Of a DNA stretch of 60,181 nt, positions 10,369-22,071 are shown piece by piece. A program made the position numbers and the translations under genes. Source of the stretch: Volvariella volvacea V23 (taxonomy: Eukaryota; Basidiomycota; Agaricomycetes; Agaricales; Pluteaceae); contig KB722746.1 of assembly GCA_000349905.1 (NCBI GenBank), positions 578,400 to 638,580 of the forward strand, given 5' to 3'. Below the pieces are notes generated by a model. It had not been told where the DNA came from. It did no database searches and was given only the letters and a program-made list of their open reading frames with translations. Position 1 is the stretch's first letter. Every line of letters starts with the position of its first letter.

Positions 10369-13300
10369 ATGGCTGGTTTCCTTCGCAAAAAGACTAAAAA
10401 GATTCCACCCTCTGCAACGACTGCTACGTTTACTACGCAACTCTATGATCAACAGCTACAACAACAACGACAACATCAACAAGGACACCCGACAGCCGCG
10501 TCCATGTCTGCATCTGATTCAAATTATGCAACACCCCTCTTCGCTCGGTTCGCCACACAAGGACAAGGTCCAGGACCAGGCGGGAACCAAATGTCTCAAG
10601 ACCCCTCCAAGAGGATTGTTTCTGGACCGATGCAGCTGACGAGCGCCGCTGCGTTGAAAAGGGAAACTTCAGCCAGGGCCAACCACGGTGTTGGTGCGGG
10701 AGCAGGCGAAGTGCAGATGGAACGGTCTGGTTCGGGTGCCGGTGGGGGAAGGTGGGACAATAACCGTATGGAACGGAGACAGTCGGCTCAGGCTCAGGCT
10801 ATGCCACCGAGTCGGATGCCCTCACAGCAGCATCAACGACAGCCGTCCCAGTCGTCTAACGGACGTCCTCCGCCTGTGCAGCATGCATATACCCAACCTG
10901 GGCCTGGACCTGCATCGTACTCTCATCCCTCTGCGCCTCATCCTCAATCACATTCCCAACCGGCTTCTGTGCAAAGCAACCGAAGAGGCTCATCACGCGC
11001 GTCTGCCGCTCCTCCTCCTGCATCATACGTAACCCGTCAACAACACGAACGATCGCGGACGCTTTCGCTGCAGGATAAGGACAGACACGTTCCTCCCGCT
11101 GGCAGCGTCGTTTCTACTCCGTCTGCCAATGGTAGTGTTAATGGTGCTCTGGGTGTAGGTGGTGGCGTAGGGGCTGGTTCGAGACAATCGCAAGTCATAA
11201 ATCCAGCAATGGCCAACAGGAACGTCTCTGACACCGCATTACCTGATACGGCTCGAAGATACAGCACCACCTCAAACTTTAACTCTGGATCTGGCCGACC
11301 CCATGGCCACGCTCCTCCTAACGCATACTTCAACAACAGCAACTTCCCACAAGGTGCACAGGGCGCACCGGGCGCAAATCGCAGCAACAGTATCGGACAA
11401 CCCCCTCCGTCGTCATATAGCCATTCGAATCATCATTATACTCAGTCTCAGTCTTCGAGTTATCAGAGACCACCTTCGTCCGCCATGTCGGACCTTGGTC
11501 CTTCCCAGTCCCAGCATTCCTATCCCCAGCAATACCCTCAGCAACAAAGTTTTGGGTACGGACAGGGCGCACCGCCGGTACAAACGGATCGGGGCAATGG
11601 GTTCCCTCATGGACAGTATCAGGCGAATGGACAAACGAATGCAAACGGCAACAGACAATCAGTGTATGACGCAAATGGGGTGGAGGAAAGGAGGAATAAT
11701 AGGTTGAGCACTAGTACGGCGATGTCGAATGGGACCGTGGTTCGTGGTGCTGGGAGTGTTGGAGGAGGTTCGGTTCAGCGTCAGGTGATTATTTCTTCCT
11801 TTTTCTATATTTTTTCTATTCGTTTTTGCGTTTCTCCGCTCCCTTTCTTTCCCTCTCGTGGGTGTGGGTATGCTCTGAAGTACGAGAGTGTGGGTGCGAG
11901 AGAAGCTTTGGCTATTGGTATGAACAACGCCAAGGGTTCGGTGGTTGTCATCCAACCAACCAGTCGGTCAATCACCCAAAATTCTTGCGCGATTAGCGGG
12001 GAATGGGGTGATTTGCCCACTTTACTTCCCCCATTGCTTGTTCTAGCTCGGAATCAACCTCTTTCTTCTTTCCTTCATTCATCTATCACTTTTCGTATAT
12101 GCTTCCTTCACTTTGCACTCTTTTCCATTCATTACGATCATTTTCTCTGGCACCTTCCACCTTCCCTCTTCAACAATGCCAACCATGCCAACCAAGCCGT
12201 GAAGCTTTTTTTGCCTTCATGCATTACTCGTCACCCGTCCCTCGTCATAGTACGAGTTTATCGTACACACACGCAAGTGGTTGTGATCACAATCAACCCA
12301 TTTAAGCTCTTTCCTAACTGGGCTGGCTGGTTAATCTCTGTATGAACGGCCGTATGAGGGGGTCCACCCGGGTCGGGGTCGGGACAGGCCTATTCCTCGC
12401 CCTCACGCTCTTACCGACGACGTAATATCATCCACCTTGCCTAGTCCCTAGATGGACATGGCATTAGCATTAGCGATTTGTATCCGCCATCTCTTTCGTT
12501 CTCTCCCTTCCCCCTTCTTGCCCCTTCTCCCCCCCCTCCGTCCCGTCTTCCTGCCCTGTCGTGTCCTGTACTTCCGCTCCATCTTCCATCTTCCCTGTCT
12601 GTGCGTTCCTGCTTCCCCCGTATTTCCCTTATTTGATATGCCAGCTCTCTTTTTTTTCATTTTTTCCCCTTACTTTTCTTTTCTTTTCTTGGTTTGCGTC
12701 TAAGGCGGATATTTATACGGCTTGCTTGTTGCGTTGGCGGGGTTCTTTCTCGCTATCTTGACAAGTTTTTCGTTCGCTTCTCTGAATCGTGTTCATCTTC
12801 ACCCTCGTGTTCATCGCCTCGTGTTCTCTCTTCCTCCGTCGCCTAATCATTTATTCCTCTCCTCGTCGTCAACGAAACGATATTCATTGACATGTGGTTC
12901 TGGTTACAGGTGTCTTCAATCACATCTCCCCAAGGCAAACCACGTACCCTGACTAAAGTACGACCTAAAGAGAAGGATGGCGCGAGTCGGAAAGGATCTG
13001 TAAGTCTCTCACCCATCTGTTCTTCTCGTTCTGTCCAACTCATGTCCGATGCAGCCACCCAAGAGATCACCAACACTACCGTCGATTCCAGTTCCACCAG
13101 AGGAGTTCGTGGAGTACACTGCGAGTCCGAATCCGAGACGGGCATCAAGTCTTTCACCACCCGCTCCACAGCAGCAGCAGCAGCATCATGTTGGGAGGAG
13201 ACAGTCTGTTCAGGCGCAGCAGAATGGATATCCGTATCCTCAGCAGCAGCAGTTCCCGTCTGTCTCGAACGGTCCCGGTCCCCTACCACCTCAGATGCAA

Positions 13301-16300
13301 CCACCACCGCAATTACAACCGCAGCCCCAACAGCCCCAACCTCCGCCGTATCAACAACCACAACCGCAAGAAACAGGCCTCCGCCCGAGTGCGAGTGTTC
13401 GGACTGTCAATAATAATAGTCTAGGGCCCGTTAGAGGAAAGCCGAGGATATTCGCCGCGATGGAGGAGAATGAGAGTCTTCCTCCTGCTGTTTCGACTTC
13501 GCCTCCCTTACCCCCTACGCCGCTGTCGCCATTGCAGAGAGGGGGTCCACAGTTTCTCGCTCCCGGGTATCCTCCCCTTCCCTCTTTCGCTCCTCAACCT
13601 CAAGCACCGCCATTGGCCCCACCTAACCCCTCACCCCCGCAAGCAGCAGCAGAGTACATCCGACCCAACACGAAGATCGAACCCGCTTCTGCTCCGCCGG
13701 CAGTGGCCCGGGCTTCGTCGACGTCGAACAGCACTCCACCGCAGCAGTCGAATGGGCAGTACGGCAAGTCGGGGAGGTACGATTTGTCGCGGTATCCGCT
13801 GCCCAGCCAGGTCAACTCTGTGCTGGTGAACTCGGTGGGGCAGGCGTTCCCGGGCCAGCGGCCTCATCAGGGCGGCACGTCTCAGCGACAGCAGCAGCAG
13901 CGACCGCCAAGCGCGTACTCCGAGGTGAGCGGCGGGGTTGGTTCAAGGAAGCGCTCGCAGTCGGCTTCGCAGATTCCCCAGGCAGCGCGGACCAACTCAA
14001 ACCCGCACCCGGGATCCGGGCCGGGATCGCGTTCTGCGTCGACGTCGAACCGGAATTCGGTGTCGACGTCGGCGTCGGCGGCGTCTTCGACTTCGCAGAA
14101 GAGATATTCGGCGCAACAGATGCAACAGATGCAGCAACAGAAGCGGGAGGGGGACAAGGAACGACAGGGCAGGGCGTCGCTCCGGCCCGATACGGTCTTG
14201 AACTGGATCGACTCGTCCGAGGACAACGATCAGCGACGGGCTTCTGTTTCGAAAATGCCAGAAGCGGCCGTCGAGCCTCCTTTGGGCATCGCGACTTCCT
14301 ACAGCAACGGGAGCAGCACGGCGACGACGAGCACCGGAACCGTGATCGCCAACGTGAACGGGAATGGGATTGCCAAAAGCGATCGGAGGGCAAATAATAG
14401 CAGCTCGAATCGGATTAATAATGATCATTTCCAAAACGGTCGCGTTCCGATCCAAGACCTGGCTTCTCGCAATAATATTTCATCGTCGTCACCGTCGCCA
14501 TCGTCAGCTCCACAGCAACAAGCGCGCGCTTTGTCGTCGGCTGGGCAGGGGGGACAACATCGACAGCCACAAGGAAGACAGGGACAAGGACAAGGACAAG
14601 AGATATCGGACCAACAGCGATCATCCGTCGCCTCGTCCTCTTCATCCACTCCCGCATCCGCGTCGGCATCCGCATATAGCTCGAACCAAAAACAAAGGGC
14701 TAAATCTTTTGCAGCTGGCTCCGGTGTGGGTCTGGTCGCATCTGTGCCCTTGGCTTCGACTGCGACTTTACCACTACCACCATCGTCGTCGTCGTCCTCG
14801 GAGGATATGTCGCCAAACAAGCTGAGCAAGAGGAGGCCGAATGGGTCTGTGTCCATGTCGGCATCGGCATCGGCGCCGTCGCATCTGCGCAATGGCTCGT
14901 CGGGATCGGAGGTCGGGAGTGTGAATGGCTATGGGCATGGAGCAGGCGCTGCTGCTGGATCGCAGTTGTCGTTGTTGGATGATGATCCATTCGCAAAGGC
15001 CCGTGTCAAGATGATGGTGCCGCCGTCGCAGGACCAGGCACACGCACAGGCTGCGATGAACGGGGAGGAGGAGGTTGTGAATTTTGCTGGTGTGGGAGCT
15101 GGGCGTGGGGGAGTGAAGAGAGAGGGTGGATTGGAGGCGTGGAAGAGGACGCCGAGGTCGAGTGGAGGCGGGGATGATTCGTCGGTGAATACCATGGTTA
15201 CTGCTGTGGAGAAGGAGAACAGTTTCGAGGCAGTGAATGGGAAAGGGTTTTCGCCTTCCCCTCCACCGCCGCCGCCAAAGGATGATGAGGAATATTTGCG
15301 TCATCAAGGATATCAAGAGCAAGACGTGTATGAGCAACAGCAGCAAGTCGATTATTATCCCCCACCAAGATCAACCCCTTCACCCGAAGCATATAGACAA
15401 GCACGGTCGCAGAGACGAGGTGGTAAACCTGAGCCACCGGTCGCAGAACTGTCGACCATCCCACCTCGCGAGGATCGTCCTTCCGAGCCTTTCCCGCTCA
15501 TTCTCTTCATCAAAAGACCGGCATTGTTCAAGCAGCTGCTGGAGTATATGTCGTTTTGGGATTGGTGTATCCTCTCCAGCGTGTCGAGGAAGATTCGGGG
15601 AATGCTGGTCAAGGAGCCGGGACTGAGAGAAGTCGTGCTAGAGAGGTTTTTGAGGACCATTGGGTACCAGAGGTGGAGCTTTGAGGATCCGGAGCCGTTG
15701 TCCGTTTCTCTGCAGGTAAGGGCGCATATACCCTGCTCTATCCCTTTCCCCAATGCTGATGGCATTTTAACAGGATTTACACGACTATATGCGCGGAGTA
15801 TCAACACCCACACACGAATACGCCCGCGTAGCGGACATGTACGTCCACTCGCTCAACATCCACCCCAACAACCGCGACCCAACCCTGGGTGACACCGTCC
15901 GGCAGCTGACCGCCGCCACGCGCGCCTACTCCCGCGTCGTCCTCCGCCTCCGCGCGCAAGCCGAAAAGGAGGCCAGCGTCCAAGCCGCCAGGCAGAGGAG
16001 CATGAAGAACGCGAACGGGTGGACGTCGCCCTCGCCGTCCGGGAGGGGGTATGCGACGTCGAGGGGGTCGAGCAGGGCCCCGTCGCCGACGAGATCGACG
16101 TTTTCGCAGTCGAGGGATGGACACCCGCCGTTGCCTTCTTCAAGATCGTATCCGCCCCTTCCTGGTCAGACCCAGCAGCAACCGCAAGGCCAAATTTCGG
16201 GTGCAGGCGTGGCGAACACGACGACGTTCAAGTCCCCGCTCTTCCGTCTCCGTCGGGCGCCGCTGTTGAGGGTGTTTGTGCCGAGCCCGGAGGGGGACTG

Positions 16301-17218
16301 GTTGTCGGATAAGAGCGTGTTGGAGTGTGAGGCGGAGTGTAGGCGGGCGGGGATCAGCCATTTGATGAGGCTGGGAGATGTGGTGTGGGATGTGGCTGTT
16401 GGGGATGAGGGCAATGTGGGGCGGTTGGTTTGGGATGGGATGTATCTGATTGTGAGTTGGACGCGTTTTTGTTCTGTGTTTTTGTGTCGACGGAGTAACC
16501 GCGGTAACTGACCCTTTCTCTTCCCCTCTTCCCTCTTCCCCCTTCCCGCTTTTTTCGTTTTAGGACTTGGACTACTCCTACTCCACAGTGGGGGATTTAC
16601 CTAAATACCTCCCCACATTCGCGTTCCCGCCATCTTATTTCCATCGGGTGGTGAGAACCGGACCGGGGAGCTCGAATCCGATTGCGTATTTGGACATTGG
16701 CCCGTGGGGAGAGGAGATTGCGATGAACCTGCAGCTGATCCAGGATAGAGTGAGGACGGAGACGCCACAGGGTGCTTACCATAACGTGGTGAGATGGGTG
16801 CACAGGTCGTCGTTTACGATCAGGCCTCCGTCCAAGTCCAAGAGGTACGTTTTCGTGGATTTCGCGGGGTCGAAGTGTATTGATGCGCGGTATTTTCAGG
16901 ATACCTATTCCAGAGTCGAATCTGTTTGTGGACTCTGGGTGGTATGGGACGGTTATGATTGAGACGGAGGGCACGAATGAGGCGTTGGCGGATTTGCATG
17001 ATCGATGTGGGCCTGGCGCGTTTCCTCCTAGACCGAGATCGCAGCCGATGTCGCAGAGGGAGAAGGAGAACAAGAAGGTATTCAGAATATTGAGAGAAAA
17101 GAGGTATGTGGCGTTGAGTGGCCGTATTGGTGGCGTGACTGACAGCTGTGCGCTTTTTTCTAGTCGACCTGGAGAAATCTGGATCAGAACAGTTGGTATC
17201 AAAGAAAGACTTCAATGA
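10369..17218 (+). CDS. Large Ser/Pro/Gln-rich fungal protein with F-box-like C-terminal region
   Basis: Seven exons (10369-11784, 12910-12999, 13055-15715, 15774-16451, 16564-16844, 16900-17103, 17164-17218) encode 1,794 residues with phase kept at every junction. It starts MAGFLRKKTKK, soon followed by TPLFARFAT. Residues up to about 1310 are low complexity: poly-Gln, PPQ repeats, Ser/Asn runs. The ordered part starts near residue 1312: PFPLILFIKRPALFKQLLEY, SFWDWCILSSVSRKIRGML, then EVVLERFLRTIGYQRW. The helix-rich leader with WDW and VSRKIR resembles an F-box, but I would not call it more than F-box-like. Downstream blocks (DYMRGVSTPTHEYARVADMY, SPLFRLRRAPLLRVFVPSPE, GDLPKYLPTFAFPP, PGEIWIRTVGIKERLQ) look like conserved globular sequence of unknown role. 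Intron 1 is 1,125 nt and pyrimidine-rich; the other introns are 50-112 nt. I do not recognise a named orthologue. Confidence 0.82.
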
Positions 17219-18156
17219 ATGCTTCATTTTCTTCTTTTCTTTTCTTTTCTTTCTCTCCTTTGTTTTTCCGCTCTTTTTTCTTTCTGCTCTTCGGGACAAA
17301 ATCAGAATCGAGAATTAACTTATTCGTTTCACGTTTTTCACGAGATTCCTTTTTGTGCAATACCCCATACCCGCCCGCGCTTGCAATGTGCTCCTTCTTT
17401 CCTGCCTGCTTACCATCCGCGTTCACACGCAGATGGTCAAGGGACTTGCTTCAGTATTCCCCTTCTTGATGAGGGCTGTCATGGTTCAAGTTGTGCCATA
17501 TTCATTCATGTTTTTGGTGAAGATCCTACTGGATCTTGCCTAGATGACGACTGTGATGACGCCTTGCTTCTCTTTCGCGTTTCGCCTTGCTTGCTCCCAG
17601 TGCATCCCCTTTGCCTTTATCTCCCTGCCCATCGCCCCTCTGCCCGTTGCCCATGCCCAATTGACCTGCGTGCCGTGTGTGTTACTCTGTGGTTTATAAT
17701 ATTGTTGCTCTCGTCGTGCTAGTGCCAGTGTTTTATGTATTGCAACCCCTGTGGCTATAATAATGATGTTAATTTGACGATCAATTCGGGTCTGGCGCGC
17801 ATGCCGTGCGGAAGGGCGATTGAGCGACAAGGGCTTGGCTTTATTTGGGGATGGATCTCAAAGATCGAGCGTCATTTCGCAAGTCCGGCTTTTAAGTCTC
17901 TTCTCCATTTACCACCACCAGTCGTCTTGCCACTCCTCCCCAGTCCCATCTCCAGAGCCTATCAGCCCTCGAACCATCATCAATTCAACGTTCTATCACC
18001 GCCACACCGAGCGCACCCATCGCTCGCGAAATCACAATCGGCCACAGTAGCACTGCACATCGACCCAAGTTGCCCATCACGTCGTTCACTCCTCCAAAAA
18101 CGATCTCTCCCGCCCTCTTCCACCCCCATCCCTTCACCATCAAGCCGATTCACCCC
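17219..18156. other. Intergenic region, pyrimidine-rich
   Basis: The first 150 bases are strongly T/C-rich (TTCTTTTCTTTTCTTTCTCTCC near 17231) and probably form the 3' UTR of the large gene. The rest should include the promoter and 5' UTR of the gene at 18157. An open frame at 17219-17722 has Leu/Pro/Cys-biased composition from the pyrimidine tracts and no family resemblance. Confidence 0.4.
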
Positions 18157-18840
18157 ATGACGGAGCCCAACTCGCCCATACTAGACCCCCCGCAGCGGCT
18201 CGATAACGTCGACCTCCAACGGAGCCACCTGTACGCCGTCCTGACCTATCGCGGCGAGCTCGCCTCCTGGAACTGGGCCTTCTTCGTCCCCAACCCGTCC
18301 CTGCCGCCGATCGGCTCATCCGGCACTATATTCCACGTCTCGGAGACGGACGGACGCTGGGGCTTTGTCCGCGAACAGATGGACGTGCTGTCCTCCCCGC
18401 TCGTGGTGGCCATCATACAGCTCGCGGACGTGAGCTACCTGGGCGGGTACGAGGACATCATCGGCGAACATAGTCTGGTGCCGATATTTAGGGAGGTGGA
18501 GATCCCGAATGCGCCGGCGACGCCGCAGTCGGCAGAGTTTAGCTCCAGGACGTGGTTTTTGGATGCGATTGGGATGCTGCATGATTGTGCGGTCGTGTCT
18601 TGCGATGATGTGTGGCTGTTGGAGAGGGAGATTAGGAGGTTTGGGTTTACGGCGATGGATCAGTATTTGGGGAATAAAGGTGAGTTGGCCGGACGGTTTC
18701 TCGCGTTTCCTTCTTGTGGTGGTTTTTTGTGGGTTTTCTTATCTTTGTTTTTGTTGTTTATCTATACATGACGCTCGCTGGCCCTCGATCGCCTGGTCTA
18801 TCTAGGCTTCACGGTATTTAGAGCGACGCGCTGTTCTTGA
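18157..18840 (+). CDS. Conserved hypothetical protein, 185 residues
   Basis: Exon 1 (18157-18679) and exon 2 (18806-18840) are joined across a 126-nt GT-AG intron. I chose the ATG at 18157 because upstream in-frame codons are not ATG and the protein then starts MTEPNSPILDPPQRLD. The body contains HLYAVLTYRGELASWNWAFF, then GTIFHVSETDGRWGFVREQ, then LVVAIIQLADVSYLGG and TWFLDAIGMLHDCAVVSCDD, a pattern of alternating strands and helices with conserved Trp residues. There is no signal peptide or membrane helix. The look (a short W-x-W-A-F-F core followed by G-T-x-F-H-V) is like the small uncharacterised DUF families of Agaricomycetes, but I cannot assign a specific one. The last exon, only 11 codons, is the least certain part. 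Confidence 0.65.
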
Positions 18841-20311
18841 TACAAGGCCCCGAATCCATTCGTCTTGCATGGAGTCGGCTAGAGGAGAAATGAAAACGTC
18901 CGTTTGTCATTCAAATCAAGGGACGTCTAGATGAGCTCTCAAGTTAGTAAATGCCCTTTTAATTGGTAGGTTTCGTTGCTCTGATGTCATTCTTAGAACC
19001 CATTTGCCTTTTGCTCCCCCCGAGTTTGAATTTTGCTAAGCTTTACATACCCCGTTCTCCGGTTCCATGCACCCTGTCTCCCTACCCCCGGTACCCACCC
19101 GCATGACATGCCCTTTCCTCCTCCCTCCTGGTTCTTGGTGAAACTGCTTGTTTTCTTTGCCTTCGTCATAGTTCCTTATGGGCTCCACCTTACTAAATGA
19201 GATCCCGCATCTCCTTGTCGATCCCCCACTTTTAACCCTGCGATTTAATTTCCAATATGTCCGTCCCCTTCCCTTTCCCGAGGATTGAAAAAATTAATGA
19301 TTTCTGATCGCACCGGGGCCGGGGATCGACATCATGATTGCCCGTTATGTATCCCCCCTTCCCTTTTTCCTTTTCCCCTTCCCGATACCATCACGATTGC
19401 CGTTGCTGATAGCTATGTATCTTGTTGTTCGTTCTCCCCTGTGGCCAGTCTCCTGGCATTGTGCTCATCTCTCTCTCTCTTGGTTTTTGCTCGTTGTTCT
19501 TCTATATATCGATATCAGGCTTACCAAACGAACGTGTTCATCCATAGTCCCGCTTACACTACACATATACCGCACGCATACACACATAGGCATACGCAGA
19601 GGAAATGCATTGTTTTTTGGATAACCGGCCGTTGAGAGAGAGAGAAAGGAGCAGCGCTCGTATCGTACTTGTGTGCTTTTGCCACTCGTCGTCGTTCTAT
19701 TTGCCTATCACCTGTTATTTATTATCTACCTCTTTGGATTCTATATACACGCATACGTAGGTTTTTAGGGTATAAGCTATATCGATATCTTTGATATAAG
19801 TATTTCCAAATACAGGTTCTTTATCTATCCTCTGTTGGCGCACTGGCGCCTGTGCATTGCCAGGGGATAACTCTCAATACATTTGTACGCTCCGCTATTT
19901 CTACTTCAAAGCCGGCAAGTGTGTGCTGAGTGTGCGCGATACTTGTTCTCGGGGTGGGCCGCTATCATTACGGCGGGGGGATAGAAAAACAAAAGTGTTG
20001 GTTCGCCACCTTCAAGTGTCTTGCTCCTAACTGGTTCCTTTCGGCGAAGGCCGACAGTGGAAATCACATTCGAATAATGCTCCCAGCTCTTGGATAATTC
20101 ACCCCTTGTATCGGATATCTTAGTCCTGTATCGTATTGTACCAGTTTCCACCGCATAATCCGATAGGTAGCAACCTTTCCCTACGTTGGATTAGCGGATG
20201 TGTGGAGGTACCTGATTAGATAGTATTGTGCGAGATCTACTAATTCCTAGTGTCCTGTCAGATAAGTCGAGCGGACACAAGTTGGAGGGGGTATGCTTGT
20301 TGTCCAAGAAA
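18841..20311. other. Gene-free region
   Basis: About 1.5 kb with no convincing gene. Pyrimidine tracts and a short (GA)n run (GAGAGAGAGAAAGGAG at 19636) occur. Open frames at 19285-19635 are low-complexity Ser/Leu/Phe products of C/T-rich sequence. No tRNA-like A and B boxes were noticed. Confidence 0.4.
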
Positions 20312-20500
20312 TTCGAGTGTTGTTGCAGTCTCGACATCAATGCACAGTTTGTAAGCCTCTTGATATTCCCGCTAGCTCAGGGCAAAAAGGCTGGATTGAT
20401 GCAGTCGCACTTGGATCGTCATGAATTCGTTGGACGAGAACGAGGACTCGGGGCTCGGAGTTAGTGTTGCGTCGCGTCGCCACTCCAATTCCTGCAGCAC
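20312..20500. repeat. Diverged dispersed repeat, copy 1 (partner at 23457-23628)
   Basis: This roughly 190-nt segment aligns with 23457-23628 in the same orientation. Shared blocks include TGTTGCAGTCTC versus TATTGCAATCTC, GTTTGTAAGCCTCTTGATATT versus its close match, and GTGTCGCGTCGCCACTC-type sequence (GTTGCGTCGCGTCGCCACTC here). The minus-strand translation of both copies keeps a P-x-F-x-PEL-x-x-IS pattern, so it may derive from a coding or mobile element, but no such element is recognisable. Confidence 0.65.
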
Positions 20501-20797
20501 GATAGGCATTCAGTTGGCATTGAGAAGGTTTCTGCGTGTACATTGTCAGACATTTTGAATAGGGCTTACAATTGGAAACGATTAATACCCGCGCACGACC
20601 TATTGACGAAGATACTTGCGACTAAGCATCATAGACCTACCTTCTCTCCTCGGTGGCTCCGTTCCCTCGCGCGATAATTGTCACAATATACGTTTGTCAC
20701 TACAGATATCGCCCACTATTCTTTCATTTAATAGTCAAAATGTCGTTACTAATGTAGTCCTCTAAACTACAAAATCGCGATAAAATCATAAAACGTC
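20501..20797. other. 3' flank of the HNH_2-type gene
   Basis: This stretch lies immediately 3' of the minus-strand gene that ends at 20798. It is AT-rich towards the gene and probably holds its 3' UTR. I see nothing else in it. Confidence 0.4.
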
Positions 20798-22071
20798 TTA
20801 ATGCACAGCTAAAAGAGATAGTGCAGAGGATAATAATTGAGCAGTAGAACCATCCTTTGCTAAGGCACGAATTTCCTCCATATCTCGATCAATCTTGTCC
20901 AAGTATTCACCAGCACCTGACATCCATGCCACCTCGCAACACAAGGCATGTAGTTTAAGGTATACAGGGGATGGGAGAGGGAGTTTTCTAGCATCTGGCG
21001 TATTGAATTTGATGACTTGAGGTAAGTGCGCCCACATCCAATCTTCTGCGAAATGTACTGTATATTGGTCTTGGACATTCTATCAAAGTGTTGTGAGCAT
21101 GAAATTACGATTAAGCAGTTATTGTGAAGGATGCTCACGGGATCTGGCTTAAACCATATGCCAAGGTTATCGAAAAGGGCGTGGATATCGTGGGTCAATG
21201 TGATTATATTTTCAAGTCGGTGAATCTTATCCCCATTTAACTCGTAAGGGACATTAGAATGCCCAAACATCGAGAGAGCTGCCCAAACGCCAGCTGAGAG
21301 TCGATGCTGCCATATGCGCAGATATCAGGGGAAAGGGGGAGGGAAACAGCGCAGATAGGATGTTACTGACCTTTGATCCACCCTCACTCACTCCACTAAT
21401 GTTGGTGTTTGTGTATTCCGGAATGATGTGAGCAGCCTCCGTGTAGGTAAACATGGTGCCACGAGGCAACGTGACACCGAGTTGCCTCCAGGACGGGGCA
21501 TCGTATAGACCTGTGACGACACAGCGGTGACCGTCGCGACGCAATGCCTGAAAGAAAGAATAAGACAAGCGGTAAGAGAGGAATCTAAGTAAAAAGACGG
21601 ACACCCCTCTTAGCGGTTCTGTGGTCCACGCCTGCTTCTTCGCTGAATACCATCCAGTACTCACGCTCATCCTCGAAGGATGATCGGGAAGGATGAGTAG
21701 TCGGCGCTGGGGTGGGGCCTTTGCTGCGTTTAACTGTGATACAATATCGCTATAGCTTAACCACAGAGTATCAGTAAGAGTTATATACATGCACGAATAA
21801 AGGTGACAAGGTAGTGTTGTGCTAAGGCCATTAACGTTTCGTTATCTTGTGCGTCGTTGATCTCCCTTGAAAGCTGGCCTTTGGCCTGGCTTCCTTCTAC
21901 AAGATAGAAGAGATGGCCTAGAAGTCGGGCGGATATGAGTGGCGGGGGATAACCCTCAATGGCTTTGAGTTGGGGTGCAGTGGCTTCGAAGTCGATACAC
22001 CGTTGGTAGGTCTTCTGGTATGCGCTAGGGGTAAAGGGATTGGGCTTTATTAATGGCCTTGGATAGCTCAT
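20798..22071 (-). CDS. HNH_2-type nuclease-family protein, intact copy
   Basis: Five exons (22071-21789, 21733-21603, 21547-21371, 21306-21139, 21079-20798) encode 346 residues starting MSYPRPLIKPNPF. The HNH_2-like core runs from about residue 139: ALRRDGHRCVVTG, then TEAAHIIPEYTNTN, then GDKIHRLENIITLTHDIHAL with FDNLGIWFKPDP. This keeps the AHI, N-I-I-T-L and H-x-x-FD features expected of a beta-beta-alpha metal nuclease fold. The C-terminus LHALCCEVAWMSGAGEYLDK is shared with the copy at 216-1458, as is every intron position, including the unusual GTCCGT donor of intron 2. Exon 3 is two codons shorter and exon 4 five codons longer than in that copy. These proteins are abundant in Agaricomycetes; substrate and role are unknown. 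Confidence 0.85.

Noticed and set aside
11785..12345. Continuation of the first exon of the large gene to a stop at 12345
   Set aside because: The amino-acid texture changes sharply at the GTGATT donor, and splicing to 12910 gives an in-frame join into further Ser/Pro-rich coding sequence.
17219..17722. 167-codon frame 3' of the large gene
   Set aside because: Its Phe/Ser/Leu/Pro/Cys bias follows directly from pyrimidine tracts of the 3' UTR.
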